A stretch of DNA of 64,000 nt from Dysgonomonas sp. 25 (GTDB lineage Bacteria; Bacteroidota; Bacteroidia; Bacteroidales; Dysgonomonadaceae): contig NZ_QVMN01000002.1 of assembly GCF_010501075.1 (NCBI RefSeq), forward strand, positions 124,001 to 188,000. Direction: 5' to 3'. This document shows positions 41,120-50,322 of the stretch, piece by piece. A program made the translations under genes and the position numbers. The notes under the pieces were generated by a model, which saw only the letters and a list, made by a program, of their open reading frames with translations, did no database searches and was not told the origin of the DNA. Positions within the stretch are counted from its first letter, which is position 1. The number at the start of each line of letters is the position of its first letter.

Positions 41120-42910
41120 TTATTTGCCTGAAAGTTTTTCTTTCAATGCAGCTAATTCTTCGATGTCTCCGAGAGTTGTTTTCTCAACGTTTTGTTGAGG
41201 AAGTTCCTCAGATGCTTTCTTCGTAGATTTGCGAGGTTTCTTTTCTGCAGCTTCTTTAGCTTCAGGTTTCTCGTCTTCGAATGTGCGGCTGTGAGAAACA
41301 ATGATTCTCTTAGAGTCTTTGTTGAATTCGATAACTTTGAACTCGAGCTTTTCGTCAGCTTTCGCTTGCGAACCGTCTTCTTTAACCAAGTGTTTAGGAG
41401 TTGCGAACCCTTCAACACCGTAAGGAAGAGCGATTACAGCACCTTTGTCCATCACGTCTACAACTGTTCCTTCGTGTACCGAACCTACTGTGAAGAGGGT
41501 TTCGAATACATCCCAAGGGTTTTCTTCGAGTTGTTTGTGACCGAGGCTTAGGCGACGGTTTTCTTTGTCGATTTCAAGTACCTGAACGTCGATATCGGCA
41601 CCGATTTGAGTAATCTCGCTTGGGTGTTTGATTTTCTTCGTCCAAGAAAGGTCAGAGATATGGATTAATCCATCAACGCCTTCTTCGATTTCAGCAAATA
41701 CGCCGAAGTTAGTGAAGTTGCGAACTTTAGCAACATGCTTGCTTCCGGCAGGATATTTTTCTTCGATGTTATCCCATGGATCTGGTTTCAATTGTTTGAT
41801 ACCGAGAGACATTTTGCGTTCGTCGCGGTCGAGTGTAAGCACAACAGCTTCTACTTCGTCGCCCACTTTCATAAAGTCCTGAGCGCTGCGCAGGTGTTGA
41901 GCCCAGCTCATTTCCGACACGTGGATAAGTCCTTCTACGCCCGGAGCGATTTCGATAAATGCACCGTAGTCAGCCATTACAACAACTTTACCTTTCACTT
42001 TGTCACCTACTTTGAGGTCGGCGCTAAGTGCATCCCAAGGATGTGGAGTCAATTGTTTCAAGCCGAGAGCGATACGTTTCTTATCATCGTCGAAGTCGAG
42101 GATAACGACATTGATTTTCTCATCCAGTTTAACGACTTCTTCAGGATGCTGAACGCGTCCCCAAGAGAGGTCTGTGATGTGGATCAGTCCATCTACGCCA
42201 CCAAGGTCGATAAACACCCCGTAAGAAGTGATGTTTTTGACAGTACCTTCGAGTACCTGACCTTTTTCGAGTTTCGATATAATATCTTTCTTCTGTTGTT
42301 CCAATTCGGCTTCGATAAGCGCTTTGTGAGAAACAACCACGTTGCGGAACTCATGGTTGATTTTAACCACTTTGAATTCCATTGTCTTACCAACGAATAC
42401 GTCGTAATCGCGGATAGGTTTCACGTCGATTTGTGATCCCGGCAAGAAGGCTTCGATACCGAATACATCAACGATCATACCACCCTTTGTGCGGCATTTG
42501 ATAAATCCTTTGATGATTTCGTCTTTTTCGAGCGCTTCGTTTACGCGATCCCAAGAACGTGTAGCACGTGCTTTCTTGTGCGAAAGGATAAGCTGGCCTT
42601 TTTTGTCTTCCTGGTTTTCGATGTAGACTTCTACTTCGTCGCCGATTTTAAGGTCAGGGTTGTAGCGGAATTCGTTCATAGAAACGATACCGTCTGATTT
42701 GTAACCGATGTTGATAACGACTTCGCGTTTGTTCATCGAAGTTACTTTACCTATAACAACTTCTTTGTCGTTAACGTTGTTCAACGAGTCGTCATAAGTT
42801 TTTTCAAGTTCCTGGCGATTCTTCTCTGAAAATGTGTCGCCTTTTTCGTACGCTTCCCAATCGAAATTATCAATAGGTTGTACGTTCTTTAATTTTTCTG
42901 ATTCAATCAT
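41120..42910 (-). CDS. rpsA: 30S ribosomal protein S1
   Basis: A 596-aa ribosomal protein that binds mRNA and brings it to the 30S subunit. Six S1 OB-fold repeats are visible, each with the G(V/A)FxE or equivalent core (for example YGVFIDLGGVDGLIHITDLSW, YGAFIEIAPGVEGLIHVSEM, FGVFAEIEEGVDGLIHISDLSW). A basic/acidic tail ends the protein. Bacteroidetes rely less on Shine-Dalgarno pairing, so S1 is thought to matter more for initiation there. It has its own promoter and terminator. Confidence 0.96.
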   Translation of the reverse strand: MIESEKLKNVQPIDNFDWEAYEKGDTFSEKNRQELEKTYDDSLNNVNDKEVVIGKVTSMNKREVVINIGYKSDGIVSMNEFRYNPDLKIGDEVEVYIENQEDKKGQLILSHKKARATRSWDRVNEALEKDEIIKGFIKCRTKGGMIVDVFGIEAFLPGSQIDVKPIRDYDVFVGKTMEFKVVKINHEFRNVVVSHKALIEAELEQQKKDIISKLEKGQVLEGTVKNITSYGVFIDLGGVDGLIHITDLSWGRVQHPEEVVKLDEKINVVILDFDDDKKRIALGLKQLTPHPWDALSADLKVGDKVKGKVVVMADYGAFIEIAPGVEGLIHVSEMSWAQHLRSAQDFMKVGDEVEAVVLTLDRDERKMSLGIKQLKPDPWDNIEEKYPAGSKHVAKVRNFTNFGVFAEIEEGVDGLIHISDLSWTKKIKHPSEITQIGADIDVQVLEIDKENRRLSLGHKQLEENPWDVFETLFTVGSVHEGTVVDVMDKGAVIALPYGVEGFATPKHLVKEDGSQAKADEKLEFKVIEFNKDSKRIIVSHSRTFEDEKPEAKEAAEKKPRKSTKKASEELPQQNVEKTTLGDIEELAALKEKLSGK

Positions 42911-42982
42911 TCAATAACGATCTGAGGCCTGCTCTGATCAGTAACTTTAAAGGGTTAAACATAAATGTGCTTAAAAGCGCAG

Positions 42983-43014
42983 CAAAGATATTGTTTTTCA
43001 GTTAAAAAATCAAC
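42983..43014 (-). promoter_or_regulatory. Promoter of rpsA
   Basis: On the minus strand GTTG (43011-43014), a 20-nt spacer and a perfect TATCTTTG (42983-42990). It predicts a leader of about 65 nt before the ATG at 42910, long enough for autoregulation. Confidence 0.65.
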
Positions 43015-43086
43015 TTTTTTCGGGAAAGATTATCTATATAAGAAAAAGGGGAAAATAAAAAAAATAAAAATATTTATTGAAAAAAT

Positions 43087-43116
43087 TTTGCAATTTCCGA
43101 AAAGGTAGTATCTTTG
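43087..43116 (+). promoter_or_regulatory. Promoter of tRNA-Pro
   Basis: TTTG at 43087-43090, an 18-nt spacer and a perfect TATCTTTG at 43109-43116, 20 nt before the tRNA 5' end. Confidence 0.65.
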
Positions 43117-43135
43117 TCACCGCTTACGGGCAATT

Positions 43136-43210
43136 CGGGATGTAGCGCAGTCCGGTTAGCGCACCTGCTTTGGGAGCAGGGGGTCCCAGGTTCGAATCCT
43201 GGTATCCCGA
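43136..43210 (+). tRNA. tRNA-Pro (anticodon UGG)
   Basis: A full cloverleaf. Acceptor CGGGATG pairs with TATCCCG (one G-T), and the discriminator A is at 43210. Anticodon stem CCTGC/GCAGG encloses the loop TTTGGGA with TGG at 43171-43173. T-arm is CCAGGTTCGAATCCTGG. The CCA end is not encoded. Confidence 0.95.
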
Positions 43211-43216
43211 CGAAAG

Positions 43217-43250
43217 AAAAGAGGCACCTATGGAAATATAGGTGTCTTTT
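43217..43250 (+). terminator. Intrinsic terminator of tRNA-Pro
   Basis: CACCTAT/ATAGGTG core with flanking AAAAGA/TCTTTT and a T-rich run after it. Confidence 0.75.
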
Positions 43251-43276
43251 GTTTATTTATAGGTATAGCGAATTCC

Positions 43277-44203
43277 ATGAAAAAATGTATTTTAATAATA
43301 CCGATTCTCCTATTTCTTCTTTCGGCTTGTAATAAGAGTAATGGAGAACATGTCGCGACAATAAGTAATGATACTATTGTTTTCGAATTCGAACCGAATC
43401 TTCTTGTAAAAACAGAACAATACCTTAAAACGGATAGTCTCAATCCTAAAATAGTCAAAGAAGCATACTATTCTGACAGCCTTTTGCTGAGGGAAATATA
43501 TTGTAACAACTATATGAGTTCTGAATATGATGGCTCTACGGATGCGGAATATGTTTATTGTTACAATAAGAATAAGCGATTGATATTGAAGTATTGTATA
43601 GAGTCTTTTTTGAAAGGGGATACCGTTCGCTATCAATACCAATATTTTGATGAGAATAATAACTGCGAGATATTGATTTATGATTGCAGGAAAAGATTAA
43701 AAAATGACTCAATAAGCGATCGGTGCATGATTACGGAAGATGATTATACTAAAGACCGAATTTGGCAGTACAAAACAAAATGGATAAAGAAATACGACGA
43801 GCAAAATCGATTGATAGAACACGCCAAGTCAATAACTGATAGTAGCAGGCAATGCCAGAATCTTTATACATATAAATATCAGGGCAATAAACTTGTCGAG
43901 AAAAAATCTTTTTTGAATAATAATATACCCTATTGGACAGAGGTGTATGAATATAATGGAGATTCAATCAAGATGGCTCATACAAATCATGACTCTTTTC
44001 CAATACCTTTTTATACTAAGATTACAATTTCAGATAAAAAAGGGAATCCTATTGTATCAAAGAAGTTCGATAATAACGGTGGGCTAATGAGAGTGTATCG
44101 ATATTCGTATGACGACAATGATAGATTGAAAACAATGCGATGTTTCAATGGTGAGAACGAATTAAAAGTAACTCACAGCTTAGTATATAGTATTTTGGAG
44201 TAA
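43277..44203 (+). CDS. AT-rich lipoprotein with repeated Tyr-rich strands
   Basis: A 308-aa protein with a lipoprotein signal (lipobox LSAC). The mature part is made of short beta-hairpin-like repeats with a Y-x-Y/N pattern (for example VRYQYQYFDENNN, LYTYKYQGNK, VYRYSYDDNDRL) reminiscent of RHS/YD-type repeats, but no toxin tip or other domain is present. Its base composition is noticeably more AT-rich than its neighbours, suggesting horizontal origin. Function unknown. It ends convergently at the biotin carrier gene, with a shared terminator. Confidence 0.6.
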   Translation: MKKCILIIPILLFLLSACNKSNGEHVATISNDTIVFEFEPNLLVKTEQYLKTDSLNPKIVKEAYYSDSLLLREIYCNNYMSSEYDGSTDAEYVYCYNKNKRLILKYCIESFLKGDTVRYQYQYFDENNNCEILIYDCRKRLKNDSISDRCMITEDDYTKDRIWQYKTKWIKKYDEQNRLIEHAKSITDSSRQCQNLYTYKYQGNKLVEKKSFLNNNIPYWTEVYEYNGDSIKMAHTNHDSFPIPFYTKITISDKKGNPIVSKKFDNNGGLMRVYRYSYDDNDRLKTMRCFNGENELKVTHSLVYSILE

Positions 44204-44213
44204 AAATGACAAA

Positions 44214-44241
44214 AAGGGAACAACTTTGTAGTTGCTCCCTT
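44214..44241 (-). terminator. Intrinsic terminator of the carboxylase operon
   Basis: AAGGGA...TCCCTT stem extended by CAAC/GTTG (one mismatch), with a T run on the minus strand. It lies 23 bp past the biotin carrier stop and probably serves both convergent genes. Confidence 0.8.
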
Positions 44242-44264
44242 CCTTATAGTGGTGTGGATAAAGA

Positions 44265-44705
44265 TTATCCGATTGTTACAATCGTTACGCCTTCGAGCAC
44301 TGATTCGCCCGGATTGACGTTGATAGCAGTCACTGTTCCGTCTACTGTAGCTTGGATGGAGTTTTCCATCTTCATGGCTTCGAGAATGGCTACTGTCTGT
44401 CCTTTCTTCACTGCATCGCCTACGTTAACATTGATGCTGACAACGATACCCGGAAGCGGAGATTTTACTGCTCCGGCTGCATTCGAAGGGGCTGTCGGTT
44501 TAGCGGCAGGAGCCGATGCAGTTGCTTTAGGAGCTGCCGCAGCAGGAGCTTTGGCTACCGGCTGAGATACGAGGCTAACTTCATCGTTTACCAATTCCAC
44601 CTTGTAGTTAGTGCCATTTACAGCTACTTCTGCAAGGGAGTTATCCATTTTGTTTACGGCAACTATGTAGTCCTGACCGTTTATTCTATATATGAACTGT
44701 TTCAT
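44265..44705 (-). CDS. Biotin carboxyl carrier protein
   Basis: A 146-aa protein. The N-terminal 45 residues are a small beta-domain. A Pro/Ala-rich linker (residues 50-80) joins it to a C-terminal biotinyl domain with the biotinylated lysine in EAMKME (about K112). It carries the carboxyl group between the decarboxylase/carboxyltransferase subunits encoded upstream in the same operon (58-aa subunit, PccB/MmdA, epimerase). It acts in propionyl/methylmalonyl-CoA metabolism. No biotin carboxylase or OadB-type beta subunit gene is in the window. Confidence 0.92.
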   Translation of the reverse strand: MKQFIYRINGQDYIVAVNKMDNSLAEVAVNGTNYKVELVNDEVSLVSQPVAKAPAAAAPKATASAPAAKPTAPSNAAGAVKSPLPGIVVSINVNVGDAVKKGQTVAILEAMKMENSIQATVDGTVTAINVNPGESVLEGVTIVTIG

Positions 44706-44721
44706 AATGATTTCTCAAATT

Positions 44722-44898
44722 TTATTTTCTTGTTGGCATTTGAAGCATAGCGTTCCTTTTATCAGCCCAAGGCAAATATTCTTGCGATACATGCTTGATG
44801 GTTAATACATTGCTTTCCACGTCGTGCTGGTATTGCATATCATAGATAGCCATGGCTATTGCAGCTAATACTTCTGTTGGTATATTATTATTACTCAT
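44722..44898 (-). CDS. Small accessory subunit of the (de)carboxylase (MmdE/OadG-like)
   Basis: A 58-aa protein (start MSNNNIPTEVLAAIAMAIYDM; C-terminal NVLTIKHVSQEYLPWADKRN) between PccB/MmdA and the biotin carrier. Bacteroidetes carboxylase operons usually carry a short OadG-like gene here. This one has no membrane helix. The HD-VES...VLTI...PW pattern matches the soluble C-terminal part of OadG/MmdE subunits, which tether the carrier. Length and place support that; the exact match is inference. Confidence 0.65.
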   Translation of the reverse strand: MSNNNIPTEVLAAIAMAIYDMQYQHDVESNVLTIKHVSQEYLPWADKRNAMLQMPTRK

Positions 44899-44924
44899 AA
44901 TTGTATTCCTTAGTTGTTAGAGAT

Positions 44925-46484
44925 TTACAAAGGTAAGTTATCGTGCTTCTTGGCAGGATTCACTTGCTTCTTAGTTCTCAATTGCTCCAATGCACGGGTA
45001 ACGCGGAAACGAGTATTGCGTGGCTCGATAACATCGTCGATGTAGCCATAGCGGGCAGCATTGTATGGGTTGCTGAACTGTTTGTTGTACTCGTCTTTCT
45101 TCGCCGCAGCCACTTCTGCCTGTTTCTCAGGAGTACCGGCTTCTTTGATGTCTTTGGCATACAATACTTCAGCAGCACCATCGGCACCCATCACAGCGAT
45201 TTCGGCCGTAGGCCAAGCGTAGTTGATGTCTCCGCGAAGCTGTTTACAGCTCATCACAATGTGAGAACCTCCGTAAGACTTACGCAATGTCACAGTCACT
45301 TTAGGCACAGTAGCTTCGCCATAAGCATAGAGTAGTTTGGCTCCGTGTACGATTACACCGCCATATTCCTGACCGGTTCCCGGAAGGAATCCCGGTACGT
45401 CTACCAAGGTAACCAACGGAATGTTGAAAGCGTCGCAGAAGCGTACGAAACGTGCAGCTTTGCGCGAAGCATTGATGTCCAACACCCCTGCCATGTATTT
45501 AGGCTGGTTGGCAACGATACCAACAGATTGCCCGTTCATACGAGCGAAACCGATAATGATATTCTTAGCATAATGTGAGTGAACTTCGAGGAACTCGCCA
45601 TTATCGATGACTGCGCCGATTACTTCATACATGTCGTATGCCTTATTCGGGTTGTCAGGGATAATTTCGTTCAACAGGTCATCCATTCTGGCGATCGGGT
45701 CGGTACACTCTCTGCGAGGAGCTTCTTCCATATTGTTGGAAGGAAGGAATCCGAATAACTGACGGATTAGTGAAAGACCTTCATCTTCGTTCGGAACGGA
45801 GAAATGAGCGACACCCGATTTAGTTGTATGTACTGATGCTCCACCCAAATCTTCTTGGGTAACGTCTTCGCCTGTAACGGTTTTTACGACTTTAGGGCCT
45901 GTAAGGAACATGTAAGATGTACCTTCGGTCATCAGAATGAAGTCGGTAAGAGCCGGTGAATATACAGCACCTCCGGCACATGGTCCGAAGATTCCCGAAA
46001 TCTGAGGAATTACTCCCGAAGCCATAATGTTGCGTTGGAAAATCTCAGCATATCCGGCAAGAGCGTTTACTCCTTCCTGGATACGTGCACCACCCGAGTC
46101 GTTGATTCCGATAACGGGAGCGCCTACTTTCACGGCATAATCCATCACCTTGCAGATTTTCAATGCCATTGTCTCTGACAATGAACCCCCGATAACGGTG
46201 AAGTCTTGTGCAAATACATAAACCAAGCGTCCTTCGATTGTACCACAACCTGTAACTACCCCGTCGCCAAGGAATTTGGTCTTTTCCATGCCGAAGTTAG
46301 TACAACGGTGTTCTACAAACATATCGAATTCTTCGAAGCTTCCTTCGTCGAGTAAGATAGCGATACGTTCGCGTGCAGTGTATTTTCCTTTAGCGTGTTG
46401 AGCTTCGATTCTCTTCTCTCCACCGCCAAGACGAGCTTTAGCACGTAGCTCTATCAGCTCTTTTACTTTTTCAAGTTGGCTCAT
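44925..46484 (-). CDS. pccB: Acyl-CoA carboxylase beta / methylmalonyl-CoA decarboxylase alpha subunit
   Basis: A 519-aa carboxyltransferase with two crotonase-like domains. Visible are [17 protein letters not shown], the oxyanion and biotin-binding [12 protein letters not shown], and the second-domain [14 protein letters not shown]. It transfers CO2 to or from acyl-CoA and biotin, interconverting propionyl-CoA and methylmalonyl-CoA. With mce directly upstream it belongs to the succinate-propionate route. Whether it works as carboxylase or decarboxylase cannot be told from sequence alone. Confidence 0.93.
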   Translation of the reverse strand: MSQLEKVKELIELRAKARLGGGEKRIEAQHAKGKYTARERIAILLDEGSFEEFDMFVEHRCTNFGMEKTKFLGDGVVTGCGTIEGRLVYVFAQDFTVIGGSLSETMALKICKVMDYAVKVGAPVIGINDSGGARIQEGVNALAGYAEIFQRNIMASGVIPQISGIFGPCAGGAVYSPALTDFILMTEGTSYMFLTGPKVVKTVTGEDVTQEDLGGASVHTTKSGVAHFSVPNEDEGLSLIRQLFGFLPSNNMEEAPRRECTDPIARMDDLLNEIIPDNPNKAYDMYEVIGAVIDNGEFLEVHSHYAKNIIIGFARMNGQSVGIVANQPKYMAGVLDINASRKAARFVRFCDAFNIPLVTLVDVPGFLPGTGQEYGGVIVHGAKLLYAYGEATVPKVTVTLRKSYGGSHIVMSCKQLRGDINYAWPTAEIAVMGADGAAEVLYAKDIKEAGTPEKQAEVAAAKKDEYNKQFSNPYNAARYGYIDDVIEPRNTRFRVTRALEQLRTKKQVNPAKKHDNLPL

Positions 46485-46545
46485 TTTTATTTGTTTATTT
46501 TGTTGTTATTTAGATTTATAGCCTATTCTTTGTTGAAAAAAGAAT

Positions 46546-46575
46546 AAGCTCTACATAAGGACTTATGTAAAGCTT
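46546..46575 (-). terminator. Hairpin between mce and pccB (attenuator-like)
   Basis: AAGCT-TACATAAG / CTTATGTA-AGCTT forms a 13-bp stem with a T run 4 nt later on the minus strand, 9 bp past the mce stop. It has the shape of an intrinsic terminator, yet the next three genes have no obvious promoter of their own, so partial readthrough is likely. Confidence 0.6.
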
Positions 46576-46583
46576 ACTGTATC

Positions 46584-46994
46584 TTATTTGTTAGGATCTT
46601 CGCAAAGCTCGGTAAGGACGCTTCCTGTCGATTTCGGGTGAAGGAATGCGATATTTAATCCTTCGGCTCCTCCGCGAGGTGCTTTGTCGATTAGCTGCAC
46701 GCCTTTTTCTTCCATCTCTTTCAGGGCATTTGCTACACCGTCGACGCTGAATGCGATGTGGTGGATACCTTCGCCGCGTTTCTCGATAAATTTAGCGATT
46801 GTGCTATCAGGGCTTGTAGGCTCGAGAAGCTCAATTTTTGTTTGCCCTACTTTGAAGAATGCAGTCTTCACTTTTTGGTCTTCGACTACTTCGATGTTAT
46901 AACATTTTAAACCAAGAACGCCCTCATAGTAAGGTAGTTGTTCTTCGATGCTTTTTACAGCAATACCTAAGTGTTCGATGTGCGAAATATTCAT
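46584..46994 (-). CDS. mce: Methylmalonyl-CoA epimerase
   Basis: A 136-aa glyoxalase-fold enzyme that converts (2R)- and (2S)-methylmalonyl-CoA, linking succinyl-CoA to propionate formation. The metal-ligand residues of the family lie in HIEHLGIAV, KIELLEPT, IHHIAFSVD and VLTELCED. It is the promoter-proximal gene of the operon, with a -7 box 29 nt upstream. Confidence 0.94.
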   Translation of the reverse strand: MNISHIEHLGIAVKSIEEQLPYYEGVLGLKCYNIEVVEDQKVKTAFFKVGQTKIELLEPTSPDSTIAKFIEKRGEGIHHIAFSVDGVANALKEMEEKGVQLIDKAPRGGAEGLNIAFLHPKSTGSVLTELCEDPNK

Positions 46995-47022
46995 GACTTT
47001 TATGGTTATAATTAAGTTTGCA

Positions 47023-47030
47023 CAAAAGTA
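47023..47030 (-). promoter_or_regulatory. -7 box of the mce-pccB operon
   Basis: TACTTTTG on the minus strand, a perfect TAnnTTTG. A TTTG lies 16 nt further upstream (47047-47050), slightly closer than consensus. Confidence 0.5.
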
Positions 47031-47273
47031 CGACTTAATTACAGAACAAAGAAATTTATGTCAGAAAAAATCAACTAAAAGCAACCTTGCTTTGTTATTA
47101 AACTATTGTTATTGGGTGGGTTCGCTCATTTTAACGAAATATTAAGGAGGGGCAGGGTATTTCCTGTTATTTTTCGTTAAATATGGGGTTATGTGCTTGG
47201 AAATGTGGATATGATGTATTAAATTTAAGAGTGTCATTGGTTGGGTTGTTAAATTTTTAAAGTATGTTGTGTT

Positions 47274-47543
47274 ATGGTAGCTATTAAAGATACTTTAAAA
47301 ATAGGTAGTACAATTTATGGAGTGGATCTGAAGACCCTGAAAATTACACCTTGCGACAGGCGGAATTTGCATAATATGCGTCAGTATACGACGACGTATG
47401 AGGATTTTAGTCGCAGTGATCTGGATCTGGTTCTACGGAATAAACTCCTGCAGAATAAACTGCCTATCGAGTATGACGGAGTCATGTACTTCGGTACGGA
47501 GGAAGAAGCCATAGAATTTATTAAATTCCAGATTGGCATCTGA
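47274..47543 (+). CDS. Small protein of unknown function
   Basis: An 89-aa soluble protein that I do not recognise. It is charged, with a C-terminal helix (TEEEAIEFIKFQIGI) and no signal peptide. It has no close neighbour on its strand and is followed by a terminator shared with the convergent MACPF gene. The reading frame begins with ATG and has no alternative start. Confidence 0.5.
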   Translation: MVAIKDTLKIGSTIYGVDLKTLKITPCDRRNLHNMRQYTTTYEDFSRSDLDLVLRNKLLQNKLPIEYDGVMYFGTEEEAIEFIKFQIGI

Positions 47544-47555
47544 CCTCAACAGAAT

Positions 47556-47592
47556 AAAAGCCCCTTGTTTCTCACTACAAGAGGCTTTTTTA
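47556..47592. terminator. Bidirectional terminator between the small protein and the MACPF gene
   Basis: AAAAGCC/GGCTTTT and CTTGT/ACAAG pairings with A- and T-runs on both sides. Confidence 0.75.
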
Positions 47593-47606
47593 TGAGAGAT
47601 AATGTT

Positions 47607-48929
47607 TTATTTTTTTCTTAAGAGATAAGGGCAGGATTTAATTATTTTTCCATCGTCTGTTACCATTACACAATAATATTCTTTGTTATATGGTAATATA
47701 TTAGTGCTCATACTTATGTACTGCTTCTTTCCTCCTTTTGATTCTGGTATCAGCTCTTCCTCCATAAACCACTGATAAGATACAAAATTATAACCGCCAT
47801 TGTATATTGGATTATTATTGATCAATAGCGCATCATTAAATTTTTCAACAATCAAGCCGGAAGTACACGTCACTCTTGTTCTATAGGCTATTTCGTCTAT
47901 AACAGCTTGCTGTTTAACCGGATCGCTTATAAATTCCCAGAGAGGAATCATCCTTTCATTATTGCTGTAAATTAATGAAGAATTTTGAGGGGTAATGCTT
48001 CTGACCCAACCTCCCCAATCGAAAAAAATAGGTGAAATGTAGCCATTTTGATCTACAGTTGTCTTAAATGATTCGACATTGGCTCCTCCATGCTGAACTA
48101 ATGAAATTGTAACATTCCTGAGCTTATTGATATAAACTGTCGAATCGCTATTCTCTGTTTTAATTACGCCAAGAACATCAGTAACAAATCGTTGAAATTC
48201 GGTTTGTGTAGATTCATAGGCATTTGCCGAAACCAAAACGCTGACTTTGCCTCCTATATTTATATCAGTCAACACGTGTGTGCCGAATTCATCCACAATT
48301 TCTTTAGCTGTATTGTATTTTAAAGCCCGAAGAAATCTGTCTGACAGAAAGTATTTTAGCCTCGACATACTTGTCGTGCTCAAATATATCCTTTTGGTAC
48401 TCACGCATAAGTCTGATCTGTAGAATGAATGGTTGCTTTTTTGGTTTATTTTCGAATCAAATTGTTTAGTAAGTTCGTATTTACCCCATTCGGTGAATTT
48501 CAAGGAAGATAATATGCTTGGTTTATCGATAGTTGCGGTTACCTTGTTTTTTAATATCCTTTCAAACTCGGCATAGTTCACCCCATAGGTTTCGCGTTGT
48601 GTAAAGCTCCCATGTGTCAAAGCTACTTCTAAATTCTCTTTAAAGGTAGTTACCGGTGCCCAGGTGTTAGGGTCTGTTCCATTTCCTGAAGTAAACTTGT
48701 CTAAATCAATCACAGGATTAAGGGCGCCTTGGTGATTATCTCCTATGGCATAACGGCAATCATAGCCATAGCCTACCAAATCATAAACTCCATCCCCGGC
48801 AGACTTGATTGAAATTGTAGCATAATCGGGTGGGGTGGGGATAACCGCGGAATCATATTCATTGCTATCGACACATGCAGTCAATAATAAAAAGAAAGTC
48901 AATAAAGTAATTGTTATTTTTAAGTTCAT
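47607..48929 (-). CDS. MACPF-domain lipoprotein (BSAP-like)
   Basis: A 440-aa protein with a lipoprotein signal (lipobox LTAC, C19). Residues about 90-330 form a membrane-attack-complex/perforin domain: the hallmark EFGTHVLTDINIGG at 214-227 fits the family's (Y/W/F)GTH...GG signature. The C-terminal 90 residues are beta-rich (YQWFMEEE, EYYCVMVTDD), like an Ig or receptor-binding module. Bacteroidales MACPF proteins of the BSAP type kill competing strains by pore formation. That function is inferred from the family. It is more AT-rich than its neighbours, and no obvious immunity gene is adjacent. Confidence 0.85.
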   Translation of the reverse strand: MNLKITITLLTFFLLLTACVDSNEYDSAVIPTPPDYATISIKSAGDGVYDLVGYGYDCRYAIGDNHQGALNPVIDLDKFTSGNGTDPNTWAPVTTFKENLEVALTHGSFTQRETYGVNYAEFERILKNKVTATIDKPSILSSLKFTEWGKYELTKQFDSKINQKSNHSFYRSDLCVSTKRIYLSTTSMSRLKYFLSDRFLRALKYNTAKEIVDEFGTHVLTDINIGGKVSVLVSANAYESTQTEFQRFVTDVLGVIKTENSDSTVYINKLRNVTISLVQHGGANVESFKTTVDQNGYISPIFFDWGGWVRSITPQNSSLIYSNNERMIPLWEFISDPVKQQAVIDEIAYRTRVTCTSGLIVEKFNDALLINNNPIYNGGYNFVSYQWFMEEELIPESKGGKKQYISMSTNILPYNKEYYCVMVTDDGKIIKSCPYLLRKK

Positions 48930-49128
48930 ATTCTTTTGTATTAAGTTAAACTAATAAATTATTTACAGCTGCAATTGTAAAAGTAAAACAAAAGTTGTCG
49001 AATTGGTTGGGTTAAAATACAAAATACAGTTTTTTTTTAATAGATGGCGTTGTCTGTCAGTTTATTACAGTTTTGAGACACAGTTTTTTCAATATAAGAA
49101 TGGGGTGAAATATGCTCGGTTGACGATT

Positions 49129-50307
49129 TTATTTCCTGATTTTATCCGCCACCTGCATGATGTTTGCCGGAGAACGCTTGTTCAGCAATTCGTTTTTCAT
49201 AAAGTCCATATAAGGCGCAATATGGTCGAAAAACTTGTAATATCCTATGCACAGATAATTCAATCCCGCTTCGCCCGAATCGGTCGCTATAATCCGGTTC
49301 TTGGGGCATTCTCCGTAGCAGGCTTTCAGATATTTGCACCGCTTGCACTGCGATGGCAATGTATCGAACTTATCCTGTCCGAAACGTATTTGCTTAGGCG
49401 AATACATCATTTCGGTCAGTGTCATCGAATGAATGTTGCCAATTTTATAATCGGGGAAAACAAAGTGGTCGCAGGCATAGACGTCGCCGTTGAACTCCAT
49501 CACGCCGGCATGTCCGCATGTCTTGGCAAAAATGCATGTTCCCGGATCTACGCCCATCCATCCCGCCAAAGCGTTGTCGAAATATTGGACGAAGTAATTT
49601 CCGACGTCCTTGCGCACCCATTCGTCGAATATGGCGATGAGGAAATCGCCCCATTTCTCGGAGTCGACGCTCCAAGGCAGTAACTCACCGTCTTTTGTTT
49701 CCACTACCGGGGCAAACTGGATATAATGACAATCGATAGACTTGAAGAAGTTGTAGAAATCCAATGGATAGTCGACATTGTAATCGTTGACAACCCCCAT
49801 GATATTGAACTCCACACCGTGCATCTTGAGCAATGCGATTCCGCGCAGGACAAGGTCGAACGAAGGGCGTCCGTCCATCATCTTGCGGTACTTGTCGTGA
49901 TGCTCGCGCGTTCCGTCGATGGAGATGCCCACGAGGAAATTATGCTCTTTGAAGAATCTGCACCATTCTTCGGTTATCAGGGTACCATTCGTTTGTATGG
50001 TATTCTGTATATTGCGTCCCCGCCCGTATTTGCGTTGATATTCCAGCGCTTTTTTGTAGAACTTGATGTCGCGCAGCAATGTCTCGCCCCCGTGCCATGT
50101 GAACAGCACATGAGGCGAGGTTTGCGATTGGATATATTGTTTGGTAAATTCCTCGAGCAGACTGTCTTCCATCAGGTATTTCCTGTCGGTAGGATACAGG
50201 CCTTTCTTTTCGAGGTAGTAGCAATAACTGCATCGCATGTTGCAGACCGCGCCTATGGGCTTCAGCATCACATATAACGGTCTGGCAAATGGTGCAAATG
50301 TTGTCAT
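49129..50307 (-). CDS. Anaerobic sulfatase-maturating enzyme (radical SAM)
   Basis: A 392-aa radical SAM/SPASM protein. The SAM-cluster cysteines are in CNMRCSYC (C22, C26, C29). The C-terminal SPASM region (CIFAKTCGHAG, CDHFVFPDYKIGN, CKRCKYLKACYGECPKN) binds two auxiliary [4Fe-4S] clusters. It oxidises the active-site Cys of sulfatases to formylglycine in the cytosol. It is encoded 15 bp from an arylsulfatase with the matching CPTR motif, so the two form an operon. Confidence 0.94.
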   Translation of the reverse strand: MTTFAPFARPLYVMLKPIGAVCNMRCSYCYYLEKKGLYPTDRKYLMEDSLLEEFTKQYIQSQTSPHVLFTWHGGETLLRDIKFYKKALEYQRKYGRGRNIQNTIQTNGTLITEEWCRFFKEHNFLVGISIDGTREHHDKYRKMMDGRPSFDLVLRGIALLKMHGVEFNIMGVVNDYNVDYPLDFYNFFKSIDCHYIQFAPVVETKDGELLPWSVDSEKWGDFLIAIFDEWVRKDVGNYFVQYFDNALAGWMGVDPGTCIFAKTCGHAGVMEFNGDVYACDHFVFPDYKIGNIHSMTLTEMMYSPKQIRFGQDKFDTLPSQCKRCKYLKACYGECPKNRIIATDSGEAGLNYLCIGYYKFFDHIAPYMDFMKNELLNKRSPANIMQVADKIRK

Positions 50308-50322
50308 TTCAGATATACTTTC

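Noticed and set aside
41192-42436. Long plus-strand frames opposite rpsA
   Set aside because: They mirror codon bias of the S1 repeats on the other strand; no start signal or domain supports them.
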